Below, in pieces: positions 7,334 to 16,595 of a stretch of DNA of 40,635 nt. Every line of letters begins with the position of its first letter. Position 1 is the stretch's first letter. Source of the DNA: a virus. The position numbers and the translations under genes are program-made. Location of the stretch: positions 1 to 40,635 of IMG/VR virus record IMGVR_UViG_3300037141_000176. One strand, 5' to 3'. A model generated the notes under the pieces. It saw nothing but the letters and a program-made list of their open reading frames with translations. It did no database searches and was not told where the DNA came from.

Positions 7334-8278
7334 ATGAGTAATGGAACAACAACAACATTACAAGTTGACCCAGAAGTTAACTTGTTCTTTGACAATATTT
7401 TGTTAGATCGTCATCAACCATATTACGTTCACGGGTATTTTGCTCAAGAACGTAGAATCCCACAGAAGAACTCTAAAACAGCTATCTTCCGTAGATTCGA
7501 TAACTTGGCTGATGCTTTAACACCACTTACAGAAGCGGTAACACCTGCTTCTGAACAAGTAACTAAATTTGATATCTCAGCTGTAGTATCACAATACGGT
7601 AAAGTAGTTGAGTTATCTGATGATGTTATCATCACAGTACAAGATCAAACTGCAAACGAAGTAGCTGACATGTTGGCACAAAACATGGCTTCTACATACG
7701 ATAAGATCATCAGAAACATGCTTGTAGCAACAGCTGCGCAAATTGACTGCCTAAACGGCGTTAATGGTAATGCGATCACTGAAGTTACAACTACAGATCT
7801 AGAATTAGCCGTAGACTATCTTGAAGGTAACAATGGTAAGAAGTTGTCACCAAATCAAGAAGGTACTAATGCGTTCGGTACAGCTCCAGTTTGGGCAGCT
7901 TATTGGATGATCATTTCTACAGCTCTTCGTACAGACTTTAAGAACTTATCAAATTTCAACCCAACTGCTGACTATCCACGTCAACAATCTGTGCTTGAAT
8001 CAGAGTTCGGAGCTTGTGATGAAGTTCGTCTTGTTAAAACTTCTGAAGCATATGTAGACAATACAGTATCTCCAGCAGTTTATTATAACTTGCTATTCGC
8101 TGCTAACGCTTATGGCCGTATCACTATTGATGATGTTTCAATGGAAATGATCATCAAACCTCTTGGAGCTGGACAAGATCCACTTAACCAACGTCAAACT
8201 ATGGGTTGGAAAGGTCGTCTTGGCGCAGTAATCCTTGACGATTCTTGGTGTATCGCTTTACGAAGCACAAAAGGTTAG
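7334..8278 (+). CDS. Major capsid protein, N4-gp56 type
   Basis: 314 residues, with a strong ribosome binding site. The stretches FRRFDNLADALTPLTEAVTP, then VSQYGKVVELSDDVIITVQD (about 88-107), then DKIIRNMLVATAA follow the pattern of the N4-gp56 family of major capsid proteins, which have the HK97 fold and build the icosahedral shell. The C-terminus ends with an oxidised-looking beta segment GWKGRLGAVILDDSWCIALRS. It lies directly after the scaffold and before a decoration-type protein. The length is short for N4 itself but usual for small family members. Family assignment is from motif memory. Confidence 0.85.
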   Translation: MSNGTTTTLQVDPEVNLFFDNILLDRHQPYYVHGYFAQERRIPQKNSKTAIFRRFDNLADALTPLTEAVTPASEQVTKFDISAVVSQYGKVVELSDDVIITVQDQTANEVADMLAQNMASTYDKIIRNMLVATAAQIDCLNGVNGNAITEVTTTDLELAVDYLEGNNGKKLSPNQEGTNAFGTAPVWAAYWMIISTALRTDFKNLSNFNPTADYPRQQSVLESEFGACDEVRLVKTSEAYVDNTVSPAVYYNLLFAANAYGRITIDDVSMEMIIKPLGAGQDPLNQRQTMGWKGRLGAVILDDSWCIALRSTKG

Positions 8279-8287
8279 GAGGTTATT

Positions 8288-9436
8288 ATGACAGCTAATA
8301 TTGGTACTATTGCTAATAGATTCTCTGGATTAAGAGAATTAAGCCAAGTAACAAATACTTATGGCGGATATTTGATCTCTGATGGATTAGCAACTGACTT
8401 GGTTCTACCATGGCAGGCTGATAGGTTAGAACTTTATAACTATTCAACTGGAGCAAATCCAATCAATTGGTTTAGAGATATGCCAGCTGGAACTGCTATG
8501 GGCGGTGGTTTAGGATCAGGAAGTTCATATGGTTATGCATATGCTTTAACTCCACAAACTGTAGCAAGTTATACAGCACTCGGAACAGGAGAAGTCTTGT
8601 TCGATGCAGTAGGACCTTCTTCAGGAGTTTCAACTACTTTGGGTCAAGCAGATATTGTTGTAGCAAATGCTGGAACATATTTGGTTAGCTTTTCAGTATC
8701 AGGAACAGGACCTAACCAATTTGCAATTTTCGTTAATGATGTACCACAACCTTCAACTGTTGGTGGTTCAGGAGCAGGAACTCAGCAAAATACTATCAGT
8801 TCTATTCTTACACTTCCAGCTGGAGCAGTTATCAATCTTGTTAACTACATCACTGGTTCAGGTGTTGGTTTAGCTACAACTGTAGGCGGATCGGCTGCAA
8901 ACGTTACAGCAAATGTAACTATTAGCTCACTTGGATCAACTGTTGGTTCTCAGATTCTAACTAATGGTATCACAATTGATAACCTATTAGGTGGATTCAC
9001 TAAAGAACAATTAGTTATTTCAGGTATTACAGCTGCTACACCTCCTGTTATTACCACAACAACAAATCATAACTTAAGCAACATGGATAGAGTTGTTATC
9101 ACAAAAGTCATTGGAACAATGGCTCAGTCAGTTAACAATAATACCTATGTTGTTCAAGTTCTTTCACCAACCACATTCTCATTATATGACACGTATGGAG
9201 TTCCTATCACACTTGTTGGTACTTACACATCAAGTGGACAGGTAACAAAGATTGGTCCTCTTTTGGGAGATGTTACTGAGCCAATTAGTCCAGCTGTGCG
9301 TCACAATGCGATCATAGATTATCCACCAGAATTTCGTTTGCTCTTAGGAACATCCGTTGTTGGAAGTGCCGGTAATGTAATTTATTTTGAAGCAACGCAA
9401 ATGAATGCTTACTTCAACTTAGGCAATTTAGTTTAA
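8288..9436 (+). CDS. Probable capsid decoration or fibre protein with BclA-like and FCCH-like domains
   Basis: 382 residues, with AGGAGG before the start. The N-terminal 85 residues (RFSGLRELS, YNYSTGANPINWF) are distinct. Residues about 118-218 alternate short strands with Gly/Ser turns (NAGTYLVSFSVS, FAIFVNDV, TLPAGAVINLVN, ANVTANVTISSL), the pattern of the BclA C-terminal, TNF/C1q-like trimer domain. Residues about 238-322 repeat the FCCH-like module (TNHNLSNMDRVVI, TYVVQVLSPTTFSLYD). Its position just after the major capsid protein suggests a head surface protein displaying a trimeric receptor or adhesion domain. No enzyme motif is seen. Confidence 0.75.
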   Translation: MTANIGTIANRFSGLRELSQVTNTYGGYLISDGLATDLVLPWQADRLELYNYSTGANPINWFRDMPAGTAMGGGLGSGSSYGYAYALTPQTVASYTALGTGEVLFDAVGPSSGVSTTLGQADIVVANAGTYLVSFSVSGTGPNQFAIFVNDVPQPSTVGGSGAGTQQNTISSILTLPAGAVINLVNYITGSGVGLATTVGGSAANVTANVTISSLGSTVGSQILTNGITIDNLLGGFTKEQLVISGITAATPPVITTTTNHNLSNMDRVVITKVIGTMAQSVNNNTYVVQVLSPTTFSLYDTYGVPITLVGTYTSSGQVTKIGPLLGDVTEPISPAVRHNAIIDYPPEFRLLLGTSVVGSAGNVIYFEATQMNAYFNLGNLV

Positions 9437-9440
9437 CTAA

Positions 9441-9472
9441 AAATAGGTGGGGATGAATTTCCCCACCCATTT
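9441..9472 (+). terminator. GC-rich hairpin after the decoration gene
   Basis: GGTGGGGA (9446-9453) pairs with TCCCCACC (9460-9467) over a 6-base loop, with further AAAT/ATTT pairing outside one mismatch. The tail is only ATTT, so it may be a partial terminator or a stabilising hairpin that sets a high capsid to low tail mRNA ratio. Confidence 0.6.
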
Positions 9473-9488
9473 CAAAACATGAGGAAAA

Positions 9489-9953
9489 ATGGCAAAAATA
9501 CCTGTAACAAAAGAAGAATCAAAAGAATTAGAAAAACCTTTTGATTTCGATACTTTCGAATGCAAAACGCTTGATGATTTCAAGTTATGGAATCTACATG
9601 CACATAGAGCTTTCCGTGAAGCTAAGAAACATAATATTAAAGCTAATCCGCCTATCCCAGTTAGATGTCCGGATGAAAACTTTCATAAAAAAATTAAAGT
9701 TAAATTTCAACGTTTTGACCAACCAGAAAACGTTCTTAAACTTCATGTAAGAAATAGTGAAATTGATTGGAAAGGCCAGTTAAAACCAGGATGCGTTTAT
9801 GAACTACCTTTACCAGTTGTTAGATTCCTTAATCGTCTAGCAGTACCTATCTTTGCTGAAGTTAAAGTTAATGATGGTGGTGAAGTTAAAACAGAGACAA
9901 AACAAGTTGGCGAAAGAAACAGATTCTCATGTCATGCACTAGAACTAATGTAG
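9489..9953 (+). CDS. Hypothetical structural-region protein
   Basis: 154 residues, with GAGGAAAA before the start. The first 65 residues are helical and charged. The rest contains a beta pattern (HKKIKVKFQRFDQPENVLKL, YELPLPVVRFLNRLAVPIFA, FSCHALEL). It lies between the decoration and connector-type genes in a compact run with the same direction, so a head or virion role is likely. No family is recognised and no catalytic motif is visible. Confidence 0.65.
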   Translation: MAKIPVTKEESKELEKPFDFDTFECKTLDDFKLWNLHAHRAFREAKKHNIKANPPIPVRCPDENFHKKIKVKFQRFDQPENVLKLHVRNSEIDWKGQLKPGCVYELPLPVVRFLNRLAVPIFAEVKVNDGGEVKTETKQVGERNRFSCHALELM

Positions 9954-9959
9954 GAACAT

Positions 9960-10919
9960 ATGCCTATACCTGCTTCAGATATAATAAACATAATAAGAAA
10001 CGTAACGGGAAGGGTTGATCCATCTGACCCGTTATTTACTGACACAATAATGCTTCAATATCTTAATAACTTTATTGTGCAGTTATCAAGTCAAGACATA
10101 CGCCTGTTTAAGAATATGACTTGGCTTGAGTTTGATATCTCTCCTATAACACCTAATCCTTATCCAATAGACTTGCAAGTACTAAAACTAACTACTATTG
10201 GACCTCCAGCATATTGTCAACTTATTCCTATAGTAAAAACAAATACGATTACAAACGTGAACCTTGTTGGTTTGATAGATGGTGTAAATACTGTATTCAC
10301 ACTTCAAGCAACTCCATTCATTGTACCTCTTACTTTTGAGGTTACAGGTTCAAGTCCTGCTCAAGTAATGACTGATGATGGCTTAGGAATGTTTACTGGA
10401 AATGGTGTAGGAACTATTAATTATAACAGCGGTCAAATTGAAATAGTTTTCAATAATCCACCAGCAATATCAAGCACTGTCCAAGCTACATATGATTATG
10501 AATTACCAAACCAAATACCACAAATACAATCACCTCAATTTTCTCTAGATATGGCTTGGTATGAAAACCCTGAATTATTTTACCAACACTGGCCTGATAG
10601 ACTCATATTCACACCTCAAAGACCTACTGCGGTTTTATATTACAATAATGCTTTAACCTTTCGTGGCCCACCAAATAGAGAATATCACATCAAGATACAA
10701 GCCTATCACGAAGAAGTTTCATTTGGTGGTTTGTTGGATGTAGGAATTGACTATCTCTATAGATACCTAGCTTACGGAACTTCACTTGATATCTTTTCAG
10801 ACTTTGGCGAAATGGATAAATGGCAAGATATCTATCCTGCATATACACGTTATAGATCACTTGTTTACGCAAGAACATATTCTCAATATCAAAATCAAAG
10901 AACTACACCGGAGTTTTAA
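9960..10919 (+). CDS. Probable head-tail connector/adaptor protein with inserted beta domain
   Basis: 319 residues. The N-terminal helices (ASDIINIIRNVTGR, DTIMLQYLNNFIVQL) and C-terminal helices (LLDVGIDYLYRYLAYGTSLDIFSDFGEMDKWQ) resemble adaptor proteins of the P22 gp4 class, which dock below the portal. Between them, at about 95-185, is a beta domain (DGVNTVFTL, MTDDGLGMFTGNG, GTINYNSGQIEIVF, VQATYDYE) that also occurs in the next-but-one product at residues 65-160. The position right after head genes fits. The adaptor role is inferred from order and helix pattern, not from a proven family match. Confidence 0.6.
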   Translation: MPIPASDIINIIRNVTGRVDPSDPLFTDTIMLQYLNNFIVQLSSQDIRLFKNMTWLEFDISPITPNPYPIDLQVLKLTTIGPPAYCQLIPIVKTNTITNVNLVGLIDGVNTVFTLQATPFIVPLTFEVTGSSPAQVMTDDGLGMFTGNGVGTINYNSGQIEIVFNNPPAISSTVQATYDYELPNQIPQIQSPQFSLDMAWYENPELFYQHWPDRLIFTPQRPTAVLYYNNALTFRGPPNREYHIKIQAYHEEVSFGGLLDVGIDYLYRYLAYGTSLDIFSDFGEMDKWQDIYPAYTRYRSLVYARTYSQYQNQRTTPEF

Positions 10920-10921
10920 TT

Positions 10922-11542
10922 ATGACATTCATTGTAGTCGTTCCAAATGCTGGTCAATCTCCAGGTTTATTTCCATCTCAAGCTAACGCTAACTTCCAAA
11001 GATTAGAAACAATCATCACAGGTGATCATGTATTTAATGCTTCAGCAGCTCCTAATGATGGTTTACATAAACAAGTAACATTAGTTAATCGCATAGATCC
11101 CGTCGGATTATTACCTAGCGGTACTAACTCCATGGTTTATGGTAAAACTGCTAGCGATTCTGTTAATGAACTCTGGTTTTATGATGCAATAACACCAAGG
11201 CAGCTTAACTGGAGGCAATTATCAGGTATTGTTGCTGTAACTACTTCTATTGTAGGTATTGCTGCGATTCCTCCTAATTGTTATGGGGAAATTTTCCTAA
11301 TGTTAGATCTGACAGGAACTGGAAAACAAAATATTATTCAAGCGGGAACGTTCGTTTCTAATGGTTCAAAGACATATGGATATTCTTATGCTGAAAAAGC
11401 AATTGTCGGAAGTGGAGCACAAGAAATTCTAAGATTAGATTTAACAGCAGCAAATGGATTGATATTAGGTGTTTCTAATCAATCAGGTTCAGCAGCTTTA
11501 AATGCGAATTGGACTTATAAAATATTCTTAAGGCAGATCTAA
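10922..11542 (+). CDS. Tail-region virion protein
   Basis: 206 residues, with GGAG before the start. The segment ANFQRLETIITGDHVFNASA followed by PNDGLHKQVTL is a motif often seen near the N-termini of phage tail proteins. The remainder is beta-rich and polar (YGEIFLMLDLTGTG, GYSYAEKAIVG, NANWTYKIFLRQI). Its stop overlaps the start of the large tail protein as TAATG. A tail or tail-tip role is inferred. Confidence 0.65.
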   Translation: MTFIVVVPNAGQSPGLFPSQANANFQRLETIITGDHVFNASAAPNDGLHKQVTLVNRIDPVGLLPSGTNSMVYGKTASDSVNELWFYDAITPRQLNWRQLSGIVAVTTSIVGIAAIPPNCYGEIFLMLDLTGTGKQNIIQAGTFVSNGSKTYGYSYAEKAIVGSGAQEILRLDLTAANGLILGVSNQSGSAALNANWTYKIFLRQI

Positions 11543-14286
11543 TGTCATACACTCCATATCTAGTAGCAAACTTTGCATCAGGCGTTAACAAAAGGCTACA
11601 ACCATGGCTTTTGCTTGATGATGCACAAGAGGAATTGCTTGATGGTTATGTATTTCGAGGAGTGATGTCAAAACGCCCTGGATATAATTATTATGCTGAT
11701 GGTTTGGAAAATGGGCAACCTTATACAGAATCACGGATTGTTAACAATATACCTGTTGAGCTTATTGGAACAGGTGATTTTACAACTTTAGTATTTGATT
11801 TTGTATTAGCTAATCTACCTATAAGAAGAGGTACAGTAGTTGTTTCTTATACTACAGGTGCAGCTCATACAGCTGTAGATGATGGTTTAGGTTTAATAGG
11901 ACACTTCACTGGAGTTAACGTTGATTCGCTATTATCAACTATTGACTACACAACAGGAGCTGTACATCTAGTATTTACAGTACCTCCAGCTGCTGTTGCA
12001 ATCAATGCAAACTATGATTACTTTCCTGATCAACCGGTTATGATGATAGCCAACTTCATCACTTCAACAAACCAGAAGCAAATGATTGTTGCAGATGAAA
12101 GCTTCCTTAATATCTATGATCCTAATTTTAATATCTTAAGATCATTATCAAGAAGTGTTCTTATTACAGGCATAAGCAATGCTAATCCAGGTATTGTAAC
12201 AGCAGCAAATCATGGTTTAGTTACAGGGGATTCTGTATTTATTTCAGGTATTTCTGGAATGACTCAGGTTAACAATCAAACTTATATTGTCACAGTCACA
12301 AGCCCAACAACCTTCACTATAGTTGATACTTCAGGCTTCGGTGTTTTTACACTTGGTTCTACAGGTTTAATGGAACTTGTATATACAGGTTCAAAGTTTG
12401 ACTTCTTCTCATGGGTAAACTATCCAGATCAATTTGGCAATCCTCGGCTTTTATTTAGCAATAATGTTAACCAAATCGGATATTATGCACCTACACTCAA
12501 CCCACCCGTTGCTGGTTACCTTACTGTTGGTGATTATGTTAATTATCCTACGCCACTTACTCCTCCCTCGCCTGCCTTACCTTATTTTTTCATGGTTGCG
12601 GACGATGGTACGACGCCTATTACAACCATCACAGCCGCCCAGCTTGTTGTCAATCAGGACAGACTTCTCATGCTTAGAACAACCGAAAATGGAGTTGTCA
12701 AGCCCCATAGAATCAGAATCAGCGGAATGGGAGCTGCATCGGATGATTTTAGAACATCAGCTACAGGCGCAGGAACAATTGATATCCCTGATGCAAGCTG
12801 GATACAAGGGGCGTCATTCAACCGTGGTGACCTCATCATATTTACTGAACTTTCAACCTGGGTGCTTCAATATACAGGCGATGACACAGTTCCCTTTAAA
12901 CTTAAGCAGATTGATGAGTCAAGAGGATCGGATGCTCTCTTCTCAGTCATTACATACCTAAACAGAACAACAGCAATATCTCCTAGAGGTATGATCCAAT
13001 CTGATGGATATAAAGTTGAAAGGCAAGATGAAGAACTTCCTGATTTTTCTTTTAATGAAATAGATCAGAAAAACTTCGCTCTATGTTTTGCTGGAAATGT
13101 TGATGAAGATCGTGATCATTATTTATTATATCCTCAAACAGGTCAACCAGTAGATGATGTGGTTTCAACCAGGATTTTAGTCACAAACTATGAAGAAGAT
13201 AATTTTAGCTTTTATCGTTTACCTCTTTCTTGCATGGGCACTTTTGTTAATTCTTTTGACATTACTTGGAATGATCTGTTGCAATATCCAAACTGGGCAG
13301 CGTTTGCGGCAGATTATGGAAACTGGAATTCTTTTGCTTATTCCGCCGGCTCTCCTATAAGCATTGGTGGTGGTCATCATGGCGAGATATGGCGATTGAA
13401 CGTTTCTGAACAAGAAGATAATCCTGTAAGAATACGTAACATTACCAAAATCGATTCTACTACCATACAGGTAACTACCGACTGGAATAATTACAGCTTC
13501 AATCCAAACGACCAAACACTAGGTGCTGATACCATCTTCCTTACAGGTGTTTTAGGAATGCTTGAGGTAAACAATCAGCAATACAAGATAGTAAGTACTA
13601 CAGGACATAATGTCTTCAATCTTACTGTACCTTCTTCAGCAGCATTTTCTGCATATACCTCAGGTGGAATAGCCGTCAGAGTTATACCTTTTCTTTCTCT
13701 CTTTAAGCAATTCAATCCATTTGTTAGCCTAGACCAGAAGGTAAGATGTGGCTGGCTTTATATGTATGTTTCTACCTCAGATACTAAGTTAAAGAATGAT
13801 ATTTTATTGTTAGGAGCAACACAAGCAAATCCAGGTGTGATAACTACTTCAGAACAGCATGGCCTAGCAACAGGCAACCAGGTTTCATTCTTTGGTTTAG
13901 GTGGGATGACTCAGCTAAATGATAACTTCTATTATGTCACGGTTCTTACGCCAAATACTTTCTCGTTAAATGATACTGACACCACAGCATTTACACCATA
14001 TACTTCAGGTGGATATGTAGCTATTCCGGTAAAATGCAAGGCTATAATAGATGTCATCACTAATGACAATGACTCACGTTCAATACCTACAAACTTAAGC
14101 GCAAACGCATATCAAGGCTTAGTGACAAATCTTTCTTTTGAAGTTGGAAGCAAAAAGTGGTATAAGGTTTATATAAACCAAGTTGGTAAGTTCATACAGT
14201 TTCGTGTGAGAAATCTACAAGCAGGTGCACAGATTTCAATACATGCTATAATGCCAGGCTTTCAAGGATTGGGTAGGTTAGTATAA
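11542..14286 (+). CDS. Large tail protein, putative nozzle/stabilisation component
   Basis: 914 residues, beta-rich throughout. The N-terminus (FASGVNKRLQPWLLLDDAQEELLDGYVFRG) is followed at 65-160 by the same beta insert as the connector protein (VDDGLGLIGHFTG, STIDYTTGAVHLVF, INANYDYF). The core contains AISPRGMIQSDGYKVERQDE and DHYLLYPQTGQPVDD, repeats suggestive of a propeller-like tail nozzle as in T7 gp12 or P22 gp10. Three FCCH-like modules lie at about 206-280, 630-716 and 753-830, each with the N-x-x-Y-x-V...TTF/NTF pattern. It is the largest tail gene, between connector and ejection genes. The nozzle role is inferred from size, order and fold pattern. Confidence 0.65.
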   Translation: MSYTPYLVANFASGVNKRLQPWLLLDDAQEELLDGYVFRGVMSKRPGYNYYADGLENGQPYTESRIVNNIPVELIGTGDFTTLVFDFVLANLPIRRGTVVVSYTTGAAHTAVDDGLGLIGHFTGVNVDSLLSTIDYTTGAVHLVFTVPPAAVAINANYDYFPDQPVMMIANFITSTNQKQMIVADESFLNIYDPNFNILRSLSRSVLITGISNANPGIVTAANHGLVTGDSVFISGISGMTQVNNQTYIVTVTSPTTFTIVDTSGFGVFTLGSTGLMELVYTGSKFDFFSWVNYPDQFGNPRLLFSNNVNQIGYYAPTLNPPVAGYLTVGDYVNYPTPLTPPSPALPYFFMVADDGTTPITTITAAQLVVNQDRLLMLRTTENGVVKPHRIRISGMGAASDDFRTSATGAGTIDIPDASWIQGASFNRGDLIIFTELSTWVLQYTGDDTVPFKLKQIDESRGSDALFSVITYLNRTTAISPRGMIQSDGYKVERQDEELPDFSFNEIDQKNFALCFAGNVDEDRDHYLLYPQTGQPVDDVVSTRILVTNYEEDNFSFYRLPLSCMGTFVNSFDITWNDLLQYPNWAAFAADYGNWNSFAYSAGSPISIGGGHHGEIWRLNVSEQEDNPVRIRNITKIDSTTIQVTTDWNNYSFNPNDQTLGADTIFLTGVLGMLEVNNQQYKIVSTTGHNVFNLTVPSSAAFSAYTSGGIAVRVIPFLSLFKQFNPFVSLDQKVRCGWLYMYVSTSDTKLKNDILLLGATQANPGVITTSEQHGLATGNQVSFFGLGGMTQLNDNFYYVTVLTPNTFSLNDTDTTAFTPYTSGGYVAIPVKCKAIIDVITNDNDSRSIPTNLSANAYQGLVTNLSFEVGSKKWYKVYINQVGKFIQFRVRNLQAGAQISIHAIMPGFQGLGRLV

Positions 14287-14579
14287 TGCCATTTCTATCT
14301 CTAAACTACAACTTCGGTGCAGATTTAAGAAATGAAAACCCTGATCTGTATCGCCAGCTTTCAGAAATGTATAACTCAATCGCTGGAGTGCTTAACACAA
14401 AAGTTTCAAAGTATGTCACCAATGGGTCATCAAGGCCAAATGTTGATGCTCCCGCAAATAGCCAATTAAATGCAAACTATGAAATTGGCGATATTTATGT
14501 GCGAACAGATACTAATAGAGCTTGGATCATGACAAGTAGAACAACAATAACAGCTGTCACTTGGACAGTAATAACCTAA
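14286..14579 (+). CDS. Small tail protein
   Basis: 97 residues. The C-terminal half (YEIGDIYVRTDTNRAWIMTSRTTI...TWTVIT) resembles the GDIWV-type segment at the N-terminus of the fibre protein at 18768, suggesting a short fibre-like or joint module. The N-terminal half is helical (NPDLYRQLSEMYNSIAGVLNTKV). It overlaps the large tail gene by one base. A tail role is inferred from position and this resemblance. Confidence 0.6.
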   Translation: MPFLSLNYNFGADLRNENPDLYRQLSEMYNSIAGVLNTKVSKYVTNGSSRPNVDAPANSQLNANYEIGDIYVRTDTNRAWIMTSRTTITAVTWTVIT

Positions 14580-14599
14580 ATGTAAAGCAGCTTTACATT
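14579..14599 (+). promoter_or_regulatory. Intercistronic hairpin before ejection genes
   Basis: AATGTAAAG pairs perfectly with CTTTACATT around a 3-base loop, starting in the stop codon of the preceding gene and ending ten bases before the next ATG. There is no U-tail, so it is unlikely to terminate. It could be an mRNA processing or stability element. It also contains the recurring GTAAAG motif. Confidence 0.5.
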
Positions 14600-14608
14600 G
14601 GAGATTTT

Positions 14609-15316
14609 ATGGCAAATTGGTCATCAGCAGCAAGTGGCGCAGTAAGTGGAGGAGCAGCAGGATCAGCGGCTGGTCCATGGGGAGCAGTAGCTGGAGGTAT
14701 TGTTGGTGGAGTTACTGGTTTATTCTCTAAAAAGAAGAAGAAAAACAAAAAGAAAAGCACTTTAGATCCTCAGCAACAAAAGTTATATAACGACACAAAT
14801 GATGCAGTTTATAATAAAGGTCCTTTAGCTGATTTATATAATTATGATGCTGAAGCCGCTAATAGAAACTTTGATCTAAATGAAGCTGCTCCAGCTAATA
14901 GAAACTTTAAAGAAAATACTGTGCCAACTATTACCGGAAATTTTCGTGGTAAAGGTTTACAGAATAGTTCTTATGTCGGTGAAGCTTTAGCTAGAAGTGG
15001 AAGAGATTTAAATGAAAATCTAAATGCTAAAAGATCTGCAATGCAATTTGCTGGTCAAGAAAATGCTAAAACAAACAAAAGAAATGCTATCGAGAATAAC
15101 ATGAATAGAAATACTCAAGCATATGATAAAGCTCCACAAGAACCAAGTACTATAGACCAAATTCTTAACAGCATCGGACCAACAGCTGGTGAATGGTTAA
15201 AAGATTATATGAATAAGAAAGGCCCAAATACCGCATTAAATGGTGCTAGCGGATCGCAATCACGTGCAGCTGTAGGAAGTCCTCAAGTTTTTAATAGAAG
15301 CGTAGGAGTGATGTAA
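14609..15316 (+). CDS. Putative DNA ejection / internal virion protein
   Basis: 235 residues from the ATG at 14609, which follows GGAG; a frame open 16 codons earlier lacks such a signal. Residues about 6-42 are a Gly/Ala-rich amphipathic or membrane segment (SGGAAGSAAGPWGAVAGG), followed at once by a run of lysines, a plan common in small ejection proteins like P22 gp7 or T7 gp14 that cross the host envelope. The rest is Asn/Ala-rich and helical. It is the first of three consecutive genes of this type. Confidence 0.65.
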   Translation: MANWSSAASGAVSGGAAGSAAGPWGAVAGGIVGGVTGLFSKKKKKNKKKSTLDPQQQKLYNDTNDAVYNKGPLADLYNYDAEAANRNFDLNEAAPANRNFKENTVPTITGNFRGKGLQNSSYVGEALARSGRDLNENLNAKRSAMQFAGQENAKTNKRNAIENNMNRNTQAYDKAPQEPSTIDQILNSIGPTAGEWLKDYMNKKGPNTALNGASGSQSRAAVGSPQVFNRSVGVM

Positions 15317-15317
15317 T

Positions 15318-16595
15318 ATGCCTCAAATTCAAACATATGATTCTTCACGTAATCCAAGAACTGAAGCAACGCAGCTAGAAAGTACTTTAGCTAAATATTC
15401 AAAACATTATGGTGATCAATACGCTGAAGAAAAAGAAAACGATGCTTTGAAAGATATTTATGGTAAATACACTTCAGAGAAAGCTTCATTAAGTGAAACT
15501 GTAGCTGCTCTAGAATCTAAAAAAGGTGTTTCACCAACTACCAAAGTTAGAGCTATAGGTAATCTTCTTGAACTTGGTAAACAGAAAGAAGCAAATCATA
15601 AAGCTCAAGTACAAGCTGCAAAAGATCAGAAAGCAGCTGATGCAAAGATAGGACAAGTAAGAGCTATAGAAAAAGCTAGAGGAATGGAAGTTGGTTCTTT
15701 AGCAGCTTATGAAGATAATCCTAACCTCGCTAATAGCATTTCAAAACCTAAAACTACTAGAGCTGGTGATCAACCAATAAGTCCGGAACAGCTTGATAAA
15801 ATTCAAAAAGTAAGAAAGATGGAAGGATTTGATTCATTTACTCCTTCTCAAGTTTACAGAGCTTTGACAGATAATGGTGTTTCTAAAGAAAATGCTGAAG
15901 CAGAATCAAAACTACGTGCAGAAGAAACAAAAAATGATCTTGGAGTAGAAAGAAATAAAGAAATTAACAAAAAACAAGCAGATGCAGACTTTTCATTTGT
16001 AAAATATCAAGATGAAAATGAACAACAAATATTTAAACATCAAGAGACTCTTGAGGCCGCAAGAAAACTAAATAGAGAACATGTGACTGGGGGATTATGG
16101 GATCAAGCTATGCAAAAAGCAGGTCTCTTAAACTTTACTTCTGAGGGTTTTAGGGAATATGCAAGTTATTCAAAAGAATCTGTAAAAAACTCTAATATAA
16201 AATCCATTATTGGTTCTCAAATATCTGCAATGGAATTTGGTTTTTTTAGAGATGCGACCATAAGCGAAAGATTTTCTGAAGCTGCTAACGAAAAAATTCT
16301 TAACAAAGAAATGCTTGAACTAGAATATCAACAACTTTATGCAGATATTACAAAGAGATTTGTTAAGGATAATAAAGGAGAAATACCCGAAAGAATTCAA
16401 GCAAAAGTTAATGAGCAATTTAGGGAAGAAGCCAAAGCTATATCAGAAAAATGGAAAGAACAAGCTGAAGATTTTAAAGCTATTCAAAATGTTCCGAAAG
16501 GAATGGTTTTAATGTTTACGAAAAAAAGAAAACCATTGCATGTTCCCCCTGAAAAAGTCGCTGAAGTTCTTGATACAGGAGCTACTTTAAAATGA
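15318..16595 (+). CDS. Putative internal virion / ejection protein, coiled coil
   Basis: 425 residues, with GGAG before the start. Nearly all helical and rich in Lys, Glu and Ala, with long coiled-coil stretches (about 80-130 and 195-260) and no signal peptide. Size, composition and position between the small Gly-rich and the 601-residue protein match the middle ejection protein of P22-like phages. Sequence alone gives no family. Its stop overlaps the next start as ATGA. Confidence 0.6.
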   Translation: MPQIQTYDSSRNPRTEATQLESTLAKYSKHYGDQYAEEKENDALKDIYGKYTSEKASLSETVAALESKKGVSPTTKVRAIGNLLELGKQKEANHKAQVQAAKDQKAADAKIGQVRAIEKARGMEVGSLAAYEDNPNLANSISKPKTTRAGDQPISPEQLDKIQKVRKMEGFDSFTPSQVYRALTDNGVSKENAEAESKLRAEETKNDLGVERNKEINKKQADADFSFVKYQDENEQQIFKHQETLEAARKLNREHVTGGLWDQAMQKAGLLNFTSEGFREYASYSKESVKNSNIKSIIGSQISAMEFGFFRDATISERFSEAANEKILNKEMLELEYQQLYADITKRFVKDNKGEIPERIQAKVNEQFREEAKAISEKWKEQAEDFKAIQNVPKGMVLMFTKKRKPLHVPPEKVAEVLDTGATLK

